64,000 nucleotides of DNA from positions 10,656,093 to 10,720,092 of the forward strand of contig JAQFVV010000031.1 in the NCBI GenBank assembly GCA_028023455.1. The letters are read 5' to 3'. The notes below the pieces were generated by a model, which was given only the letters and a program-made list of their open reading frames with translations, made no database searches and was not told where the DNA came from. A program made the translations under genes and the position numbers. Source of the DNA: Epiperipatus broadwayi (Eukaryota > Onychophora > Udeonychophora > Euonychophora > Peripatidae). This document shows, one piece after another, positions 24,081-37,359 of this stretch (the stretch's first letter is position 1; every line of letters starts with the position of its first letter).

Positions 24081-25561
24081 TCATACCCATAAGATGAAAG
24101 GTGTAATCCAGATGAATTGTTAATGAATATTATTAATATTACATGGACAAATATGGATATAGGTAAATTAATAAAAAATTCATTATATTATTTAATATAA
24201 ATAATTACTTAAAATTATGATATCTGTGTGTGGTTTAATGTTGTGGTAAATTGACAGACATTGGAGGGTAAGGTTCTTAAATCAATTCCAGTTTTGGCAT
24301 TTTTGAAACTTCAACTTCGTATGAATTCCTAAGCAGTAAGATTATTAACTTATTTTATTGCATAAATAAATAATAACCTGTAATAGGTTTATAGAGAAAT
24401 AGTTTTTATTGCCAAAATCATAATCACTATCAACTGAGTCAACAATAGCAAACATCGCAAGATATTCTAAACATTGCTTATTTCAGTGTTAGCATCTTAG
24501 GCAATATACAATGCTCGAACATTCCATGGCACTTTTTGTTTCTTAACTGAATAAATTCATTTCATAAGGATTAAAATTGGAGTATTTAATATTTCTACAT
24601 AAGAATGTTATATGTTGTTATTAATGTATCAAAAATGAATTAAGGTTATAATAACGTTTACCGCATGCAAGGAGCAATGTTATATAATTTTTACTATAAT
24701 TTTAAATAATTATATGTACTATATATGTGTATGGTTGTAATTAACATCACATTTGAAACATTTCATTAAGTAATCGAAATATAAATTCTACGTCAATTAC
24801 TCTTGAAGTCTAAGAATAAAATATTTAAGATAAGATCATAGAACATGATTACTGAAAAGCTGAAATTTTCAAAAAAAATTAAGAATCTCATGCTTCAAAT
24901 AGAGAATATTAGGTATCTATGGTTGAATAAAATATATTATAATATAATAAAACATTTAATACTAATTTTTAATACTAATTATTTGTATATTGAAAGATGA
25001 ATAACTAATTGTATGATGAATTTCTTAGGTTATCACGTGATAATTGTGCATTTTCTGGCAGTTGAGCTTTTAAAGATGGCAGTAAACTGAACCAATTTTT
25101 TGTATTTTTTATTCAGTCAAGAATTAATCTTGAAATCCTAAGCTGTGAGTTCCATTGTAAGCTGCACTAAATCGCATATGCCATTAAAAGATGTTTATTG
25201 TGACTAAGTGATTGCTGATATCATAGCTCTTATAAAGTATTTGTGTTATATATGTATGTAGTAGCAAGAAACTATATAAATTGTCCAATGAGTAATCAAA
25301 TTTCCCTGTCATTTATGTTAAATTACCCCCACATGTATTTGTGTGTATATAGACAATACACTCAATTTGGAAAAATGACATTTCTGTTTAAAAACTAATC
25401 ACTTATAATAAAATGTATTAAGCTTTTTTTGGCTCTCATCAATTCCTGTTAAATCTTCAAATTGAAATAAAGTTTTCAGAATCAGATGTTAACAGTTACT
25501 ATACCATTTGTTAATCACTTGTTACTAATTATTTTCTTCTCTGAGCCAACATAATATTAAG

Positions 25562-25768
25562 TAAAATAAAATACACATAGAAAAGGTAGTTTTTTTAATA
25601 ATAATTCGTTTTATTACTGTCTAGCCTGCTTTCAATATATTTTTACTATGTCATATATCATGAATATGGTATGGTAAAAATATATTGAAAGTATGCTAAG
25701 CAGTAATAAAGATAAATATTATTTAAAAAACTACCTTTTCTGTGTGTATTTTTGTTTTACCAGATATT
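25562..25768. repeat. Conserved hairpin 2 of the array unit
   Basis: A palindrome of about 200 bases (AAAAGGTAGTTTTTTTAA, TTTATTACTGTCTAG and CTTTCAATATATTTTTACTA with their complements), present in all complete units: 30943-31152, 48838-49016, 54122-54322. It was therefore in the unit before the tandem duplication. Its centre reads CATGAATATG, followed by a TATA stem and GAAAGCATGCTA-type sequence, similar to the motif beside the PLE at 37832-37905. Confidence 0.8.
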
Positions 25769-25811
25769 ATATTATTTGTTACGCCTTTTATTGCAAAACT
25801 AACATGCATTT

Positions 25812-26049
25812 AGTCAAAATAAGAGGCATAGATCACATGACCCTATTCTCTTAAACTTGTAAGTTATAAACAGTGAGGATTGCCAATTTTTCAACAAGCT
25901 TTATAATAAATGCTTAGCCAGAGCAGTGCCAAAGCATGAAATCATGGGCAGGGGTGGGGTGGAGTTCCTGACAGAGATATTTTAAATGCTTTCTCTGGCT
26001 AAGCATTTATTATAAAGTTTGTTGAGGAATTGGCAATCCTCACTGTTTA
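25812..26049. mobile_element. 238-bp foldback insertion in unit A with 12-bp TSD
   Basis: Units B, D and E lack it, giving an empty site (AACTAACATGTATTTG). In A the sequence TAACATGCATTT is duplicated exactly at 25800-25811 and 26050-26061. Arms 25868-25922 and 25993-26049 pair through GTGAGGATTGCCAAT and AAATGCTTAGCCAGAG. The loop is unusually G-rich (GGGCAGGGGTGGGGTGG). The ORF at 25982-26176 is incidental. Confidence 0.9.
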
Positions 26050-28487
26050 TAACATGCATTTCTTTTTTAATTAAAATAAGAAAAGCTGCAGGTATGCAAT
26101 TTTCAAATAACTGAATGAAAGCAACAATCTTTCCAACAACCAGCAATGAAAAAGACTTTTTTAACAGGTTTATCAACCAGTAAAAATTTTAATACTTCTT
26201 TTTTTTATTCTTTAACTATGAATTTTTAGATATACATTTATTGATCAATATCAGATTTCTATATGAAACTTGAAAAAAAAATCTAAGATTTACAATTCTA
26301 TATTTTAACTTCATTTTTTAGCCATACGAAAAGAATGCTCTAACAATTATGTCATAAGACCCTTTATACTTCATGTTTAACTATGCATATGTGCATTTGT
26401 AACATACCATTAATAATTGATATCTAATCTTAGTTTAGTTAAAGTAAAATTTAACATGTCAAAAAAGTATTACAGTCTCTAACAATAGTATATTTTTTTC
26501 TGATATTAACTTGGGTTTTCAAACTGACCTTCCATCCAGACATCAGTATGTGACATGATATACTTCAGCATCGAACAATACAAATTTTTCTTTAAAGCCT
26601 GAATGAATTAGAAATCACATGCACATCACTTGCACATTCAACATGTTAATATTACAATAATATGTTATGACATCACAGCTTAATTTTGCCAATATAAATG
26701 GAATATCCAAAATATTATGATCATATTTAATTCACACAAAATAGTCAAGTATAATGTAAACCTAATATAAACAAGTTGAATGATTAATGATTAATTACTC
26801 GAAAGATAATGTAACTTTCTAACACCAATAGTAACAAGTTGACCTTCAATCTAAAAATCATTTGTTGAGGTTAATGGCTTTTATCTATGAGTTTAAAATC
26901 AAGAAATACTGTGGTCTTTAATCTCAGTTGTCTAATGATTTATAACTAAATGTCAGTTAAGGTTTTTGAAAGCAGAATAAATGTGTGATGAATGATCTTT
27001 TTAAAATGGGTATATACAATTATGACACTAAATTATTATACAATCAAGTCTAAAAACATTATGATGATAATTCACAAGAAAGATTCCAAAAGAATCAATT
27101 ACATGAACTTGTACATAATGCTCTGTTTTTATATCAACGCCAGTCTCTGGTAAAAATTGATAAATAGCTTAGCACTGTTATTAAAAACAAGTATTATTTG
27201 CCAGTTCACTTAAATGAATCCTTAGGAATCTAGTTTGTGGATTATCATAGTAATGTTTTAAGACATCGTTGTTCCATAAATAAGTACATGCAATAGTGTC
27301 ACATATGTGATACGTTGTAATTTACTTAAATACTTGTTAGAATCATTGATATATAGATTATTTACACAGTTTTATAATAACATAACAATGTGAAGTGATC
27401 ATCAGTAATTAAGATTACTTAAAATCGCTCTTGTTTAAAGATACGAGAATCAATTACCATAAATCTAAATTCTACTAAAATTTTAAAATTTATTTGTATT
27501 ATTTAAAATATTAAAAACATTTATTCTTTTGTTAAAAATATATTTTTTAACAGTTTCAAACTACCTGAAAAAAATACTTAAAATTAAAACGTGATTACAA
27601 GTAATAAATAGTGCTAATTAAAATTTGTATTTATTAAATGATGTTAGTGATTTTTCTGCATAGTTATTAAATCAAAATAATAATAATTATAGTTTGGTTA
27701 TACGTCACATCAATTTTTGCTTTTATATAATAATGTATATAAATAATATTGATTTGCAACTCACCTCAGACCCGCAATAAAAGCTATTTCAATGGCATTA
27801 TTCTGTTTTAATTTTTATATTAAATCGATTTTTTTTTTTAAGTTTAAAAACAAGGTCTTGGTTTTCAATATATAATCTCAGTATTACTGTTTTGTGAAAC
27901 GAATCTAAGTCTGATTAAAGCAGCATAGATAAAAGGCCACTCTCTTACCTATCAGCTGCAAACCTGTTAAATATATGAAAATCCGATCTATTGCAAACCT
28001 GTTAAATATATGAAAATCCGATCTATTTCACACTTCCTATTTAAAAAGATATGATTGTCCATATACTTAACAACTTTTCAGCCAACAGATATCAGGTTGA
28101 TTTTTTTTACATCTGCTTTAATTTATGATTGTTTTCCAAGATAGAGTTGCTGAAATTAATGTAATGTTATATGTTAGTGATATATATCATATATATGTGT
28201 GTGTTAAAAGAAATACTATCATGGGCAACAGTTTTAAATATTATGTTAACCATGTTCAACCATGTACAGTTAATAATACTATTATAATGCTATTTCATAT
28301 CTAACCAAATCACACTTATCATTAAATGGGTAATAAATATTATTTTTAAAAAACTCATGATAAAGCTCCTGCAGATAAATACATATAAAATCAAACGTTC
28401 AATCAATAAAAAACAAAAACAAAAAATTTAAAATACAAAAATGGAGATGGTAATGTAATTTGCATATATTATTTTGTTTCTTGAGGA

Positions 28488-28705
28488 TCATAATGGTTTC
28501 TCAGATTTTTCTTTGGTAGATGGTATCACGGCTGAATAATATCCTAATAATGAAAAGTCTATGTTATAATCTATCTTTATATTATAAAATGTGAGTGTCA
28601 ATAATGATTGTGAGAGCTGCTTAACTACATGAGCATGTTTATGTCTCCTGGCACTGATGTAATGATCCACAGAAGAAATGCTACAAATTTACCATGGAAT
28701 ATTAT
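28488..28705 (-). pseudogene. Penelope-like GIY-YIG remnant, unit B, minus strand
   Basis: A 60-codon frame starts MDHYISARRHKHAHVVKQ and runs through YNIDFSLLGYYSA and STKEKSEKP. Paralogous to the 23316-23720 copy, with the same 5' truncation point. Confidence 0.65.
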
Positions 28706-28739
28706 AAGTATATTGAGCAGATCTGGACTGAATGTTATC

Positions 28740-29045
28740 AATTTATTGATTGATGGAATACGGTGTTCATATTATATAACATCTTATATGTGTCTGAGGA
28801 ATAATTGCATCAAGATTAAGTGATATGTACTGGCAATTAAACAACACTTATCATTACTGTTACCCAATCCATGTTATGGATACTGAATATAATAAAGAAA
28901 TTTTAAACATCCTATCAAGTTATGACTCTCCAACAAAGAAAAGTCAAAGAAGCTACTGTGAGCCTTAAGAAATTGAATTGTATTGACAAATGTAATAACA
29001 AATGTAAATTGCTTTCCATTTTAAAAAATAAATTAAAGCCCATTA
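28740..29045 (+). pseudogene. Penelope-like C-terminal remnant, unit B, plus strand
   Basis: GIRCSYYITSYMCLRNNCIK covers the GIY-YIG core, and after frameshifts KKLNCIDKCNNKCKLLSIL gives the conserved C-terminal block. Divergent from the minus copy to its left. Confidence 0.65.
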
Positions 29046-30550
29046 ATAAAAAATACCTGTTGATCATAGCCATTAGATGGAAAATATGATCAAGATGAAC
29101 TGTTAGTGCAATGAAATTATCAGTATTACATGGACAAACCTGCATATACATAAATTAATAAAAAATTCATTATACCATTTAATATCTATAATTGATTAAA
29201 ATTATAATATTCCTGTATGGTTTAGTGCAGTAGTAGAATAACAAATACTGGAGAGTAAGGTCCTTACTCAATTTCAGTTGTGGGATTTATGAAACTTCAA
29301 CTTATGAATTCCTAAGCAATGAAGCCATTCACTTATTTTACTGCATAAATAAATAATAATATGTAATATTTTTATAAAGAAATACTTTTTATTACTAAAA
29401 TCATAATCCTTATCAACTGAACTTACTCAGCAGCAAATGGAAAATGTCACATGATATTCTAAGCATTGCTTATTTTAGTGTTAGCAACAAAGGCAGGGCC
29501 CAATTCTTGGACATTCCATGACATTTTTTGTTTCTTAAGCTCATAAATTCAATTGATAAGGATTAAGATTGAAGTAATCCATATCTCTATATAAAAATGT
29601 TAAATATAATTATAAACATGTCACAAATGAATTAAGGTTATAACTAACATTTACCATGTGTAAGGAGCAATGTTAATATAAATTAAATTTATTATAATGT
29701 TACTATAATTTTAAATAATTAAGTAAACTAAATGTTGGTATGTTTTTAATTAATATCATACTTTAAATATTTTATTCAGACATTGTAATGTAAACTCTAT
29801 GTCGATTACTGAAGCCTGCATTTTTGACATCTAAGAATATAATATTTAAAATAAGGTCATAGTACACGATTAAGAAAAAAATGGCATTTTTAGAAAAAAA
29901 TGGAGAATGATATTCACCAAGTAGAGAATCTTTGGACATATGCTTGAATAAAATAAAATATTTTCTAATATAATAAAACAATTAATACTAATTTTTTATA
30001 TGTTGAAAGACAAGTAAGCATTGCTTAGGTTATCATGTGATATTTATACATTTTCTGGCCACTTGGCTTTTAAAAGTGATAGTAAGCCAAAGAATGTTTT
30101 GTCTTCGTTATTCAGCCAAGAACTAATCCTGGAAAATTATGTTATCACACTCTAAACTGCTTTAAATCACATGTTATTAAAGATGTTTATTGTGTCTAAG
30201 TGATTACTAATCATAGTTCTTATAAAGTATTTCTGATGTATATATGTTTTACTGGCAAGGAACAGTATAAATTGTGTAATGAGTAATCAAATTTCCCTCT
30301 CATTTATGTTAACTTATATCCTCTTGTGTGTGTGTGTGTGATCCATACACTCAATTTGTAACAATGACATATTTGTTTAAAAACTAATTACTCCCTTATA
30401 ATAAATTTTAAATTTTTGTTGGCTCAAAACAATACCTGTTAAATCTTAACATTGAAATACAATTTCAGAGTCAGATGTTAACAATTACTATAATATTTGT
30501 TATTCACTTGTTACAAATTGTTTTCTTTTCTGAGTAAATATAATATCAGG

Positions 30551-30942
30551 TGTCAAGCATTGGTAGTTGAGTGGTCAGCACAGCTGCCTTACAAGCAGTT
30601 GTCCCAGGTTCGCTTCCTGGCTGGTGCTTTGACACGTGGATATATATATTAAATCACCCCATATGGTTAAGAAATCCAGTACTGCCCTCTGTGAACTAAT
30701 ATATAAAATACATTAGTTTGTATTTCAAAATAACCAGATCAAAATGATACCATTTTGACCTGTCTGCTGTCTGATGTTATATATTGAAATACGAACTCTA
30801 ATGTATTTTATATATTAGTTCACAGAGGGCAGTACTGAATTTCTTAACCATGTGGAGTGATTTAATGCTTAATATTTGCATATATTTATTTCAGTATAGT
30901 GTTATGCACTGGGATTATTATATATATATATATAATTTTAGG
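30551..30942 (+). mobile_element. tRNA-derived SINE head joined to a foldback, inserted in unit B
   Basis: Bases 30551-30635 form a second tRNA-Val-like head: acceptor arms AGCATTG/TGGTGCT, anticodon loop CTTACAA, and a T-arm CCAGG-TTCGCTT-CCTGG that pairs fully. It is followed by an inverted repeat of about 240 bases, arms 30643-30726 and 30783-30880 (CAGTACTGCCCTCTGTGAAC and complement), and a TA run. Other units lack the whole block. Flanks ATAATATCAGG (30540-30550) and ATAATTTTAGG (30932-30942) may be a decayed TSD. Confidence 0.7.
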
Positions 30943-32179
30943 TAAAATAAAATATACACAGAAAAGGTAGTTTTTTAAATAATATTTAGCTTTATTACTG
31001 CCTAGCATACTGTCAATATATTTGTATATATTTTACTATATAATATATCCCGAATATGATATAGTAAAAATATAGAGAAAGCATGCTAAACAGTAATAAA
31101 GCTAAATATTAATATAAAACTATCTTTCCTGTGTATATTTTTATATTACCAGATACTATATTATATGTTATGCTTTTTATTGCAAAACTAACATGTATTT
31201 GTTTTTTAATTAAAATAAGAAAAAAGGATGATATGCAATTTCTAAATAACTGAATGAAAGCAGAAAATCTTTCCAACAATCACGAATGCAAAAAAAATTC
31301 TTAGCCGGAAGCAACCAGTAAAAATTGTAGCACTTTTTCTTTTTTTTTTTCTTGTTATAAATATGAATTTTTAGATATCCATTTATTGATCAATATCAGA
31401 TTTCTATATGAAACTTGAAAAAAAAATTAAATTTTACCATTTTACATTCTAACTCTATGCTGTGGTTATACTAAATGAATGCACTAACAATTATGTCATA
31501 AGACCTATCATACTTTAAGTTTACTATGCATGTGTGCATTTATGACATATCATTAATAAATGAGATCTACTCACATTTTAGTTAAAGTAAACTTTAACAT
31601 GTGAAAAAAATATTACAGTCTCTGACAATAGTTCCTTTTTTTATATTAGCATGGGTTTGCAAACTGCCCTTTGATTAAGTTATCAGTACATCTGTCACAT
31701 GACACATTTCAGTATCAAACAATGCAAATTTTACTTTAAAGCCTGAATAGATTGTAAATCACATATACATCACTCACACATTCAACATGTTAATATTAGA
31801 TTAAGATGTTATGACATCACAGCTTCATTTGACAATTTAATTGGAATATCCAAAATATTATGATCATATTTAATTCATACAAAAATGGCAAGTATAATGT
31901 AAAACTAATTTAAACAAGTTGAATGACTCCTGATTAATTACTTGAAAGATCATGAAACTTTCTACCAACAATAGTAACAAGTTGACCTTCAATCCAATAA
32001 TTATTTACTGGAGTTTAATGGCTTTTATCTCCAAGTTTAATATCAAGAAATGCTATGGTCTTTAATCTCAGTTGTCTAATAATTTATATTATACTAAATA
32101 TCCGTTATGGATTTTGAAAGCAGAATAAATTTGTGATGAATGATCTTTTTTAAATAGGTATATATCACTAAATTATTAT

Positions 32180-33009
32180 ACAATCAAGTCCCAAAACATT
32201 ATGATGATAATTCACAAGAATGATTCCAAAACAATTAATTACATGAACTGGTAAATAATGCTCTCTTTTTATATCAAGGCCAGTCTCTGGTAAAAATTGG
32301 AAAATAGCTTAGCATTGTTATTAAAAACAGGTATTATTTGCCAGTTCACTTAAATGAATCCTTAGGAATCTAGTTTGTGGATTATTATAGTAATGTTTTG
32401 GACTTGGGTGTTAGTGTTACATATGTGATAAGTTGTAATTTACTTTAGAAACTTCAATATATAAATTATTTATATAGTTTTATAATAACATGAATATGAA
32501 ATGATAATCAATAACTAAAATTACTTAAAATCGCTCTTTTTCAAAAATACGATAATCAATTACCATAAATCTACATTCTATTAAAATTTTAAAATTTATT
32601 TGTATTATTTAAAATAATAAAAACATTTATTCTTTTGTTAAAAATATATTTTTTAGCAGTTTCAACTATCTGGAAATTAATATTTAAAATGAAAATATGA
32701 TTACAAGTAATAAATAGTGCTAATTAAAATTTGTATTTATTCAATGATGTTAATGATTTTTCTGCATAGTTATTAAACCAAAATAATAATAATAATAATT
32801 ATAGTTTGGTTATACTTCACATCAATTTTTGCTTTTATAGAATAATGTCTATAAATAATATTGATTTCGAACTCAGCCTAGACCATCAATAAAAGCTATT
32901 TCAATAGCATTATTCTCTTTTATTTTTTACATTAACTAATTTTTTTAAAGTTTAAAGATATCTTGGCTTTGAATATACTATATCCAACTGCCTCCAGTAT
33001 TTATATATA
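32180..33009. repeat. Tandem-array unit C (left part of an interrupted copy)
   Basis: Matches the first 830 bases of units A and B, then stops within a TATATA tract, where foreign DNA begins. The rest of this unit resumes at 45857. Confidence 0.85.
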
Positions 33010-34160
33010 CACCTGGGTCTCATTTTATGTGAATTTTTTAATGCAATTTTGAAGTTATGCGATTCATGTTTCTTATAAAGAAGTTCATATTTCACTATAT
33101 TTATTAGATATCAAAAAATTTAAATTATTAATAACTTATTTTGACTTGAAATACTTTCTTTTTCAAAAATATAATGTTATATTAGCAGCTAACATAAATA
33201 TGATCTTAAGCGATTTAGAATCTTATTTATGAGTAAATAATAATAATAGATTTATACTTACAAATATGAAAATATCGCAATAAATATTCAAAAATTGTAA
33301 ACTTTTAAAACATATTTTGTTAGATATAACAGAAATAAATAGTCTTTTAGATTTTTATAAATAATCAGACATAATGAAGATTTTGTTGGTTTTGTAAACT
33401 GAAAATAATCTTTCTAGAAATGATAACATATAAACATTTTTGTTTTGATTGCAATCTCATTTTTTTTAATATAGAAACAAAATGTGAACATTTAAAATTT
33501 ATTTCAGTAATAAACAAAAATATCTATTAAATGAAGACAACTTTATTATTTTTGATAAGTAAAAATCATTTAATCATAGATTTTACATTGATGTGTAAGA
33601 CAAAAAAACACATCAGAAAATGCTGAAATCTGAGTTTCCTGCAATGAACAATCTCTTAAATTCCAATATGTCTGAATATCACAAGCTTTTTAAACAATTA
33701 GTAAAATCATCTCAAAGTTTCATCATCAATTACATTGTTGACAGAAAACCATTAATACAGCACAAGACTGACAATGGCCTTAGTTGTACTTCCTCTTGTG
33801 ATGAATCTGATTTCTTACCAATTCACAAATGAACAGCATATTGTCAAATAGTGATAATGATTAAAATATGTATGAAAAAATGTAAAACTAATTACTGTAG
33901 TTAATAAAAAAAAGTAAAAAAAGTTTATCTTATATCAATTTTTTTCAAATATTTGAAATTTTGTATTAGTCATACTTTATTTCTTTATTTTTTATGTGAA
34001 TTTTAAAGTAATTTTTCCCTGTTGCTTTGCTTTTATGCAATTTCTAAAAATTACAGAACATATCCCCCATTTTTAAGGTAAGTTAAGTCTATTTTTGTGT
34101 GATTTTTTTAATGTGGGCTTTCTGTGAAACCTATTTACCACATAAAATAAAACCCAAATG
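33010..34160 (+). mobile_element. Pogo/Tigger-like DNA transposon, deletion derivative
   Basis: The ends are imperfect terminal inverted repeats: CACCTGGGTCTCATTTTATG at 33010 against the complement of CATAAAATAAAACCCAAATG at 34141-34160. TA lies on both outer sides, as for Tc1/mariner-superfamily insertion. Subterminal sequence such as ATGCAATTT, TTATGCGATTCATG and AGAACATATCCCCCAT resembles Tigger-type ends as I know them. A 70-codon ORF (33620-33832) includes YHKLFKQLVKSSQSFIINYI, reminiscent of the C-terminal tail of Tigger transposases, where a polar helix precedes a TITDFF-like motif. The DDE domain is missing. Confidence 0.55.
33620..33832 (+). pseudogene. Possible C-terminal tail of a pogo/Tigger transposase
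   Basis: Seventy codons, hydrophilic, ending SCTSSCDESDFLPIHK. Assignment rests on position inside a TA-flanked inverted-repeat element and weak similarity of YHKLFKQL..SFIINYIVDRK to transposase tails. No catalytic residues are present. Confidence 0.4.
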
Positions 34161-34249
34161 TATATATGTGGATAGGAAAATTTTCTTGGGTTGCACTTAT
34201 AAAAGACATATTTGAGGTTCATTCATGTGTAAAAAAAATTAATATTAAT

Positions 34250-35572
34250 ATACAATTGTTTTGACTTAATCACACAAGTCATCTACTGGGAAATAAATTG
34301 TAGAAATATAGTTGAAGAGGTGCTACAATCACTCATTTGAAAATAATGTTAAACTTCCACCAATAGCAAAAATGTTAAATTAAAATATGATTTTAAAAAA
34401 ATCCTTCCCAATAGGAGGAAGTTTGCATGTATCATCTTGCTTGTTGATACAATATGTTCTTTTTAGTATCTCAATTGCTTCTCTGATTTTACACTGGTAG
34501 AGATTCTCACATCTGGATATAATCCTAGTACTAGAAAAATCAATTTTATGACATGAATCTATAGTATGAAGTGAGAGTGCTGATGGTGATGAGTGTTGTT
34601 TAATTGAATTAGTATGTTCATCTCTCTTAACACTGATGCAATTATTGTTCATAATTATATAAGTAGCTTTACAATTATCACATGAGATTTCATAAACACC
34701 ATGAGATTCAACAAGAATTGAATCCTTAGGCTTAGTTATTATATTACTGATTTTTTGATGAGTAGAAAACGCTGTATTTATATTATAGCATTGTAATATA
34801 CATTCAATACTATCTGTATTTCTTTGACATATGGAACACAAATCCTAATAACTGATTTATCTTCTTTTTGTTTCCTATTTTGAACATGACAGATTAATTG
34901 CTCTATTTAAAAATTTTTTGGCTATCGAAACAATCTGAGTTGGGTAATGATGAATCTGTCTGTGTGTATTTTTTCTGTAAATCAAAAATGATAGACTACT
35001 TGGTGTCCAAGTACATCAAGAAAAGAAGTTTTTCATCAGACTGTATCTCCATTGTAAATTTAATATGAGGATGCATATTATTTAAATGTGTGAAAAAAAT
35101 CATCTAATTTATTTTTTCCATGTTGTCGTATAGCAAAAGTGTCATCTATGTATCTGAGCCAAATGAGATAATGATTCTAAAGAACGAGTTTCTATATTTT
35201 CCATGAATAAATCAGCTATTACTCCTGAGATAAGTGAGCTTATAGGAGTACCAAAAATTTTAATGCTGTCCATTGTACACAAAATACGTGTTTAAGAGAC
35301 AATGATTAATTAAAGCAATAATATGGTTTGACAAATGCAGCGTTGCAAAATTACATTAAAGCTTCATCAATTGGAAAGTTTGTAAACAAAGATACAACAT
35401 CAAAACTGACCAGAATATCATTAGCATTAATTTTAAATTTTTTAAATCAGAAATAAAGTGAAAAGAGTTTTTAATATCTGATTTAAAAGTTGGAATTGTA
35501 GGTTTAATGAAATCAGATGAGTCGGAAATCCTATTGCCCTTGTTATTGGATGAAGCGGGTATCTGGCTTGTG
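34250..35572 (-). pseudogene. Penelope-like retroelement, 5'-truncated copy, minus strand
   Basis: A 153-codon ORF (34380-34841) carries the GIY-YIG domain: NINTAFSTHQKISNIITKPK, then GVYEISCDNCKATYI, KRDEHTNSIKQHSS, IDFSSTRI and the C-terminal CINKQDDTCKLPPI. YIG itself is altered to YII. Upstream on the same strand (34990-35560) are broken reverse transcriptase segments matching SFDVVSLFTNIPIDEAL, FGTPMGSPISGVIAD and LRYIDD of the plus copy. The 3' flank (34250-34378) equals the end of the plus copy at 38157-38285. The 5' end lies at the junction with the plus copy. Confidence 0.85.
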
Positions 35573-35583
35573 AAGGGGGGGGG
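35573..35583. repeat. G-run at the PLE head-to-head junction
   Basis: An uninterrupted run of about 12 G separates the two divergent PLE copies. The minus copy ends there within CAAGCCAGATACCC, equivalent to 36397-36410 of the plus copy. Confidence 0.75.
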
Positions 35584-37359
35584 GCACCTGATTTGTTGTA
35601 CAATTATATTTCATAAAAAAACTACAATATTAGTAAAATTCTAAGGAGAACAAACAAAATTATTTTAAATTCTCTTATTAAAGAAACTGGGGAAAAACTT
35701 TACAAAATTGACGAAATATTGCTAGATTTATGTTTATTATTTAGTAATGAAATTCATCCTTTACTGCAGACTAGTTTTGTTTGTACTGAGAATTTTAGAT
35801 CCATTAAAAATTTGGAATTTGTAACAGCAAAACAAAAAAAAATGCATATGCTAATTAAAACACAATCACCAATCATTATGTATCCAAATCAAAAAAAACG
35901 TTTATAATTTATCTAAGAAAGCCCTCTCTACAGATGAAGTTTCAGTTTTAGAGAAAGGTTTTAATTTTGCATTAACACCTTCCCGGATACCTTTTGAGAA
36001 AATTGTTTGTAATGTTGAATCAGCTCTTGATAAAATAGATTCTTCAACAGCTGATTTGGATAGAACCGAGATTTGCTGTATTTCCAAAAAAGATAAACTT
36101 CCTAAAAATAATATTTCTAAAGAAAGAAAGACAAGGATTAAATAATATAAAATCGGACATATCAATTGTTGTAATTTCAGGTGATAAAGATAATGCTACT
36201 GTTGTTATGGATCGTGACATGTACCATAATAAAATTTTAGACCTACTTAATGATAAAATTTATAAACCATCAAAAAAAGATCACACTACTTATTTGGAAA
36301 AAACAACAAAAGCCATTATTAATAAATCACCTATTGAAAAAGAGATAAAAAATAAAATAATTCCTCGTCAAAAATCGTATGTCTCTCCAAAATTCACAAA
36401 CCAGATACCCCTTTTCGACTAATAGTAAGTACAATGGGATCTCCAACTCACACTTTAGCTAGATATTTATCTGATTTCATTAAACCTACAATTCCATCTA
36501 TTAAATCATATATTAAAAACTCTTTTCATTTTATTTTTATTTCAAAAACTTTAAAAATTAATGCTAATGACATTCTGGGCAGTTTTGATGTCGTGTCTTT
36601 GTTTACAAACATTCCAATTGATGAAGCTTTAAATATAATTTCACAACGTTGCAATTTAGCAGATCATATTATTGCTTTGATTAAATATTGTCTTTTGAGC
36701 ACATATTTTGTATAAAATGGACAGCATTACAGAAAAGTTTTTGGTACTCCTATGGGATCACCTATCTCAGGAGTAATAGCTGATTTTATTCATGAAAAAT
36801 ATAAAAACTCGTGCTTTAGAATCCTCATCTTTAAAACCTCTCATTTGGCTCAGATACATAGATGACATTTTTGTCATATGGCAACATGGAAAAAATAAAT
36901 TAGATGATTTTTTTCACACATTTAAATAATATGGATCCTCATATTAAATTTACAATGGAGACAGCCTGATGGAAAACTCTCTTTTCTTGATGTACTAGTC
37001 ACCAGGACAATCAAGTAGTCTATTATTTTCAATTTACAGAAAGAATACACACATGGACAGATATTACATTTACATTCTCATCATTACTCAACTCAGATTG
37101 TTTCTGTAGCCATAACTCTTTTAAATAGAGTAATTAACCTTTCAGATAAGTCACATCTGAAAGAAGAAATAAATCATATTAATAGTGTTTTATTAGCAAA
37201 TAATTTTAATAATAAATTTATTTAAAAAGCCTTAATTCAAGTCCGAAATGGTCAAAATAGGAAACTAAAAGAAGATAAATCAGATATTAGTATCTGTGTT
37301 CCATATGCAAAAGGAACTACAGATAATATTGGACGTATATTAAAATGCTATAATATAAA

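Larger units (their letters stand above)
21769..27038. repeat. Tandem-array unit A (~5.3 kb)
   Basis: First complete copy of a unit beginning near CAATCAAGTCT and ending near AGATATATACAAT-type sequence. Order of landmarks, kept in B, C+D and E: AATCAGTTATATGAACTTGTAAAT, TACGATAATCAATTACC-type block, ATTTGTATTATTTAAAATATT, conserved hairpin 1, minus-strand PLE end, plus-strand PLE end, conserved hairpin 2, GATCAATATCAGATTTCT, then the unit end. A is longer than B mainly because of inserts at 22590-22900 and 25812-26049. Confidence 0.85.
27039..32179. repeat. Tandem-array unit B (~5.1 kb)
   Basis: Second copy with all landmarks of unit A in the same order. It lacks the two foldback inserts of A and has its own insert at 30551-30942. 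Contains a local direct duplication GCAAACCTGTTAAATATATG at 27957 and 27993. Confidence 0.85.

Noticed and set aside
25868-26045. Hammerhead in the 25.8-kb foldback (GTGAGGA, TTG/CAA stem, CAAAC)
   Set aside because: C3 and G12 are both changed in both arms. Similarity may be chance.
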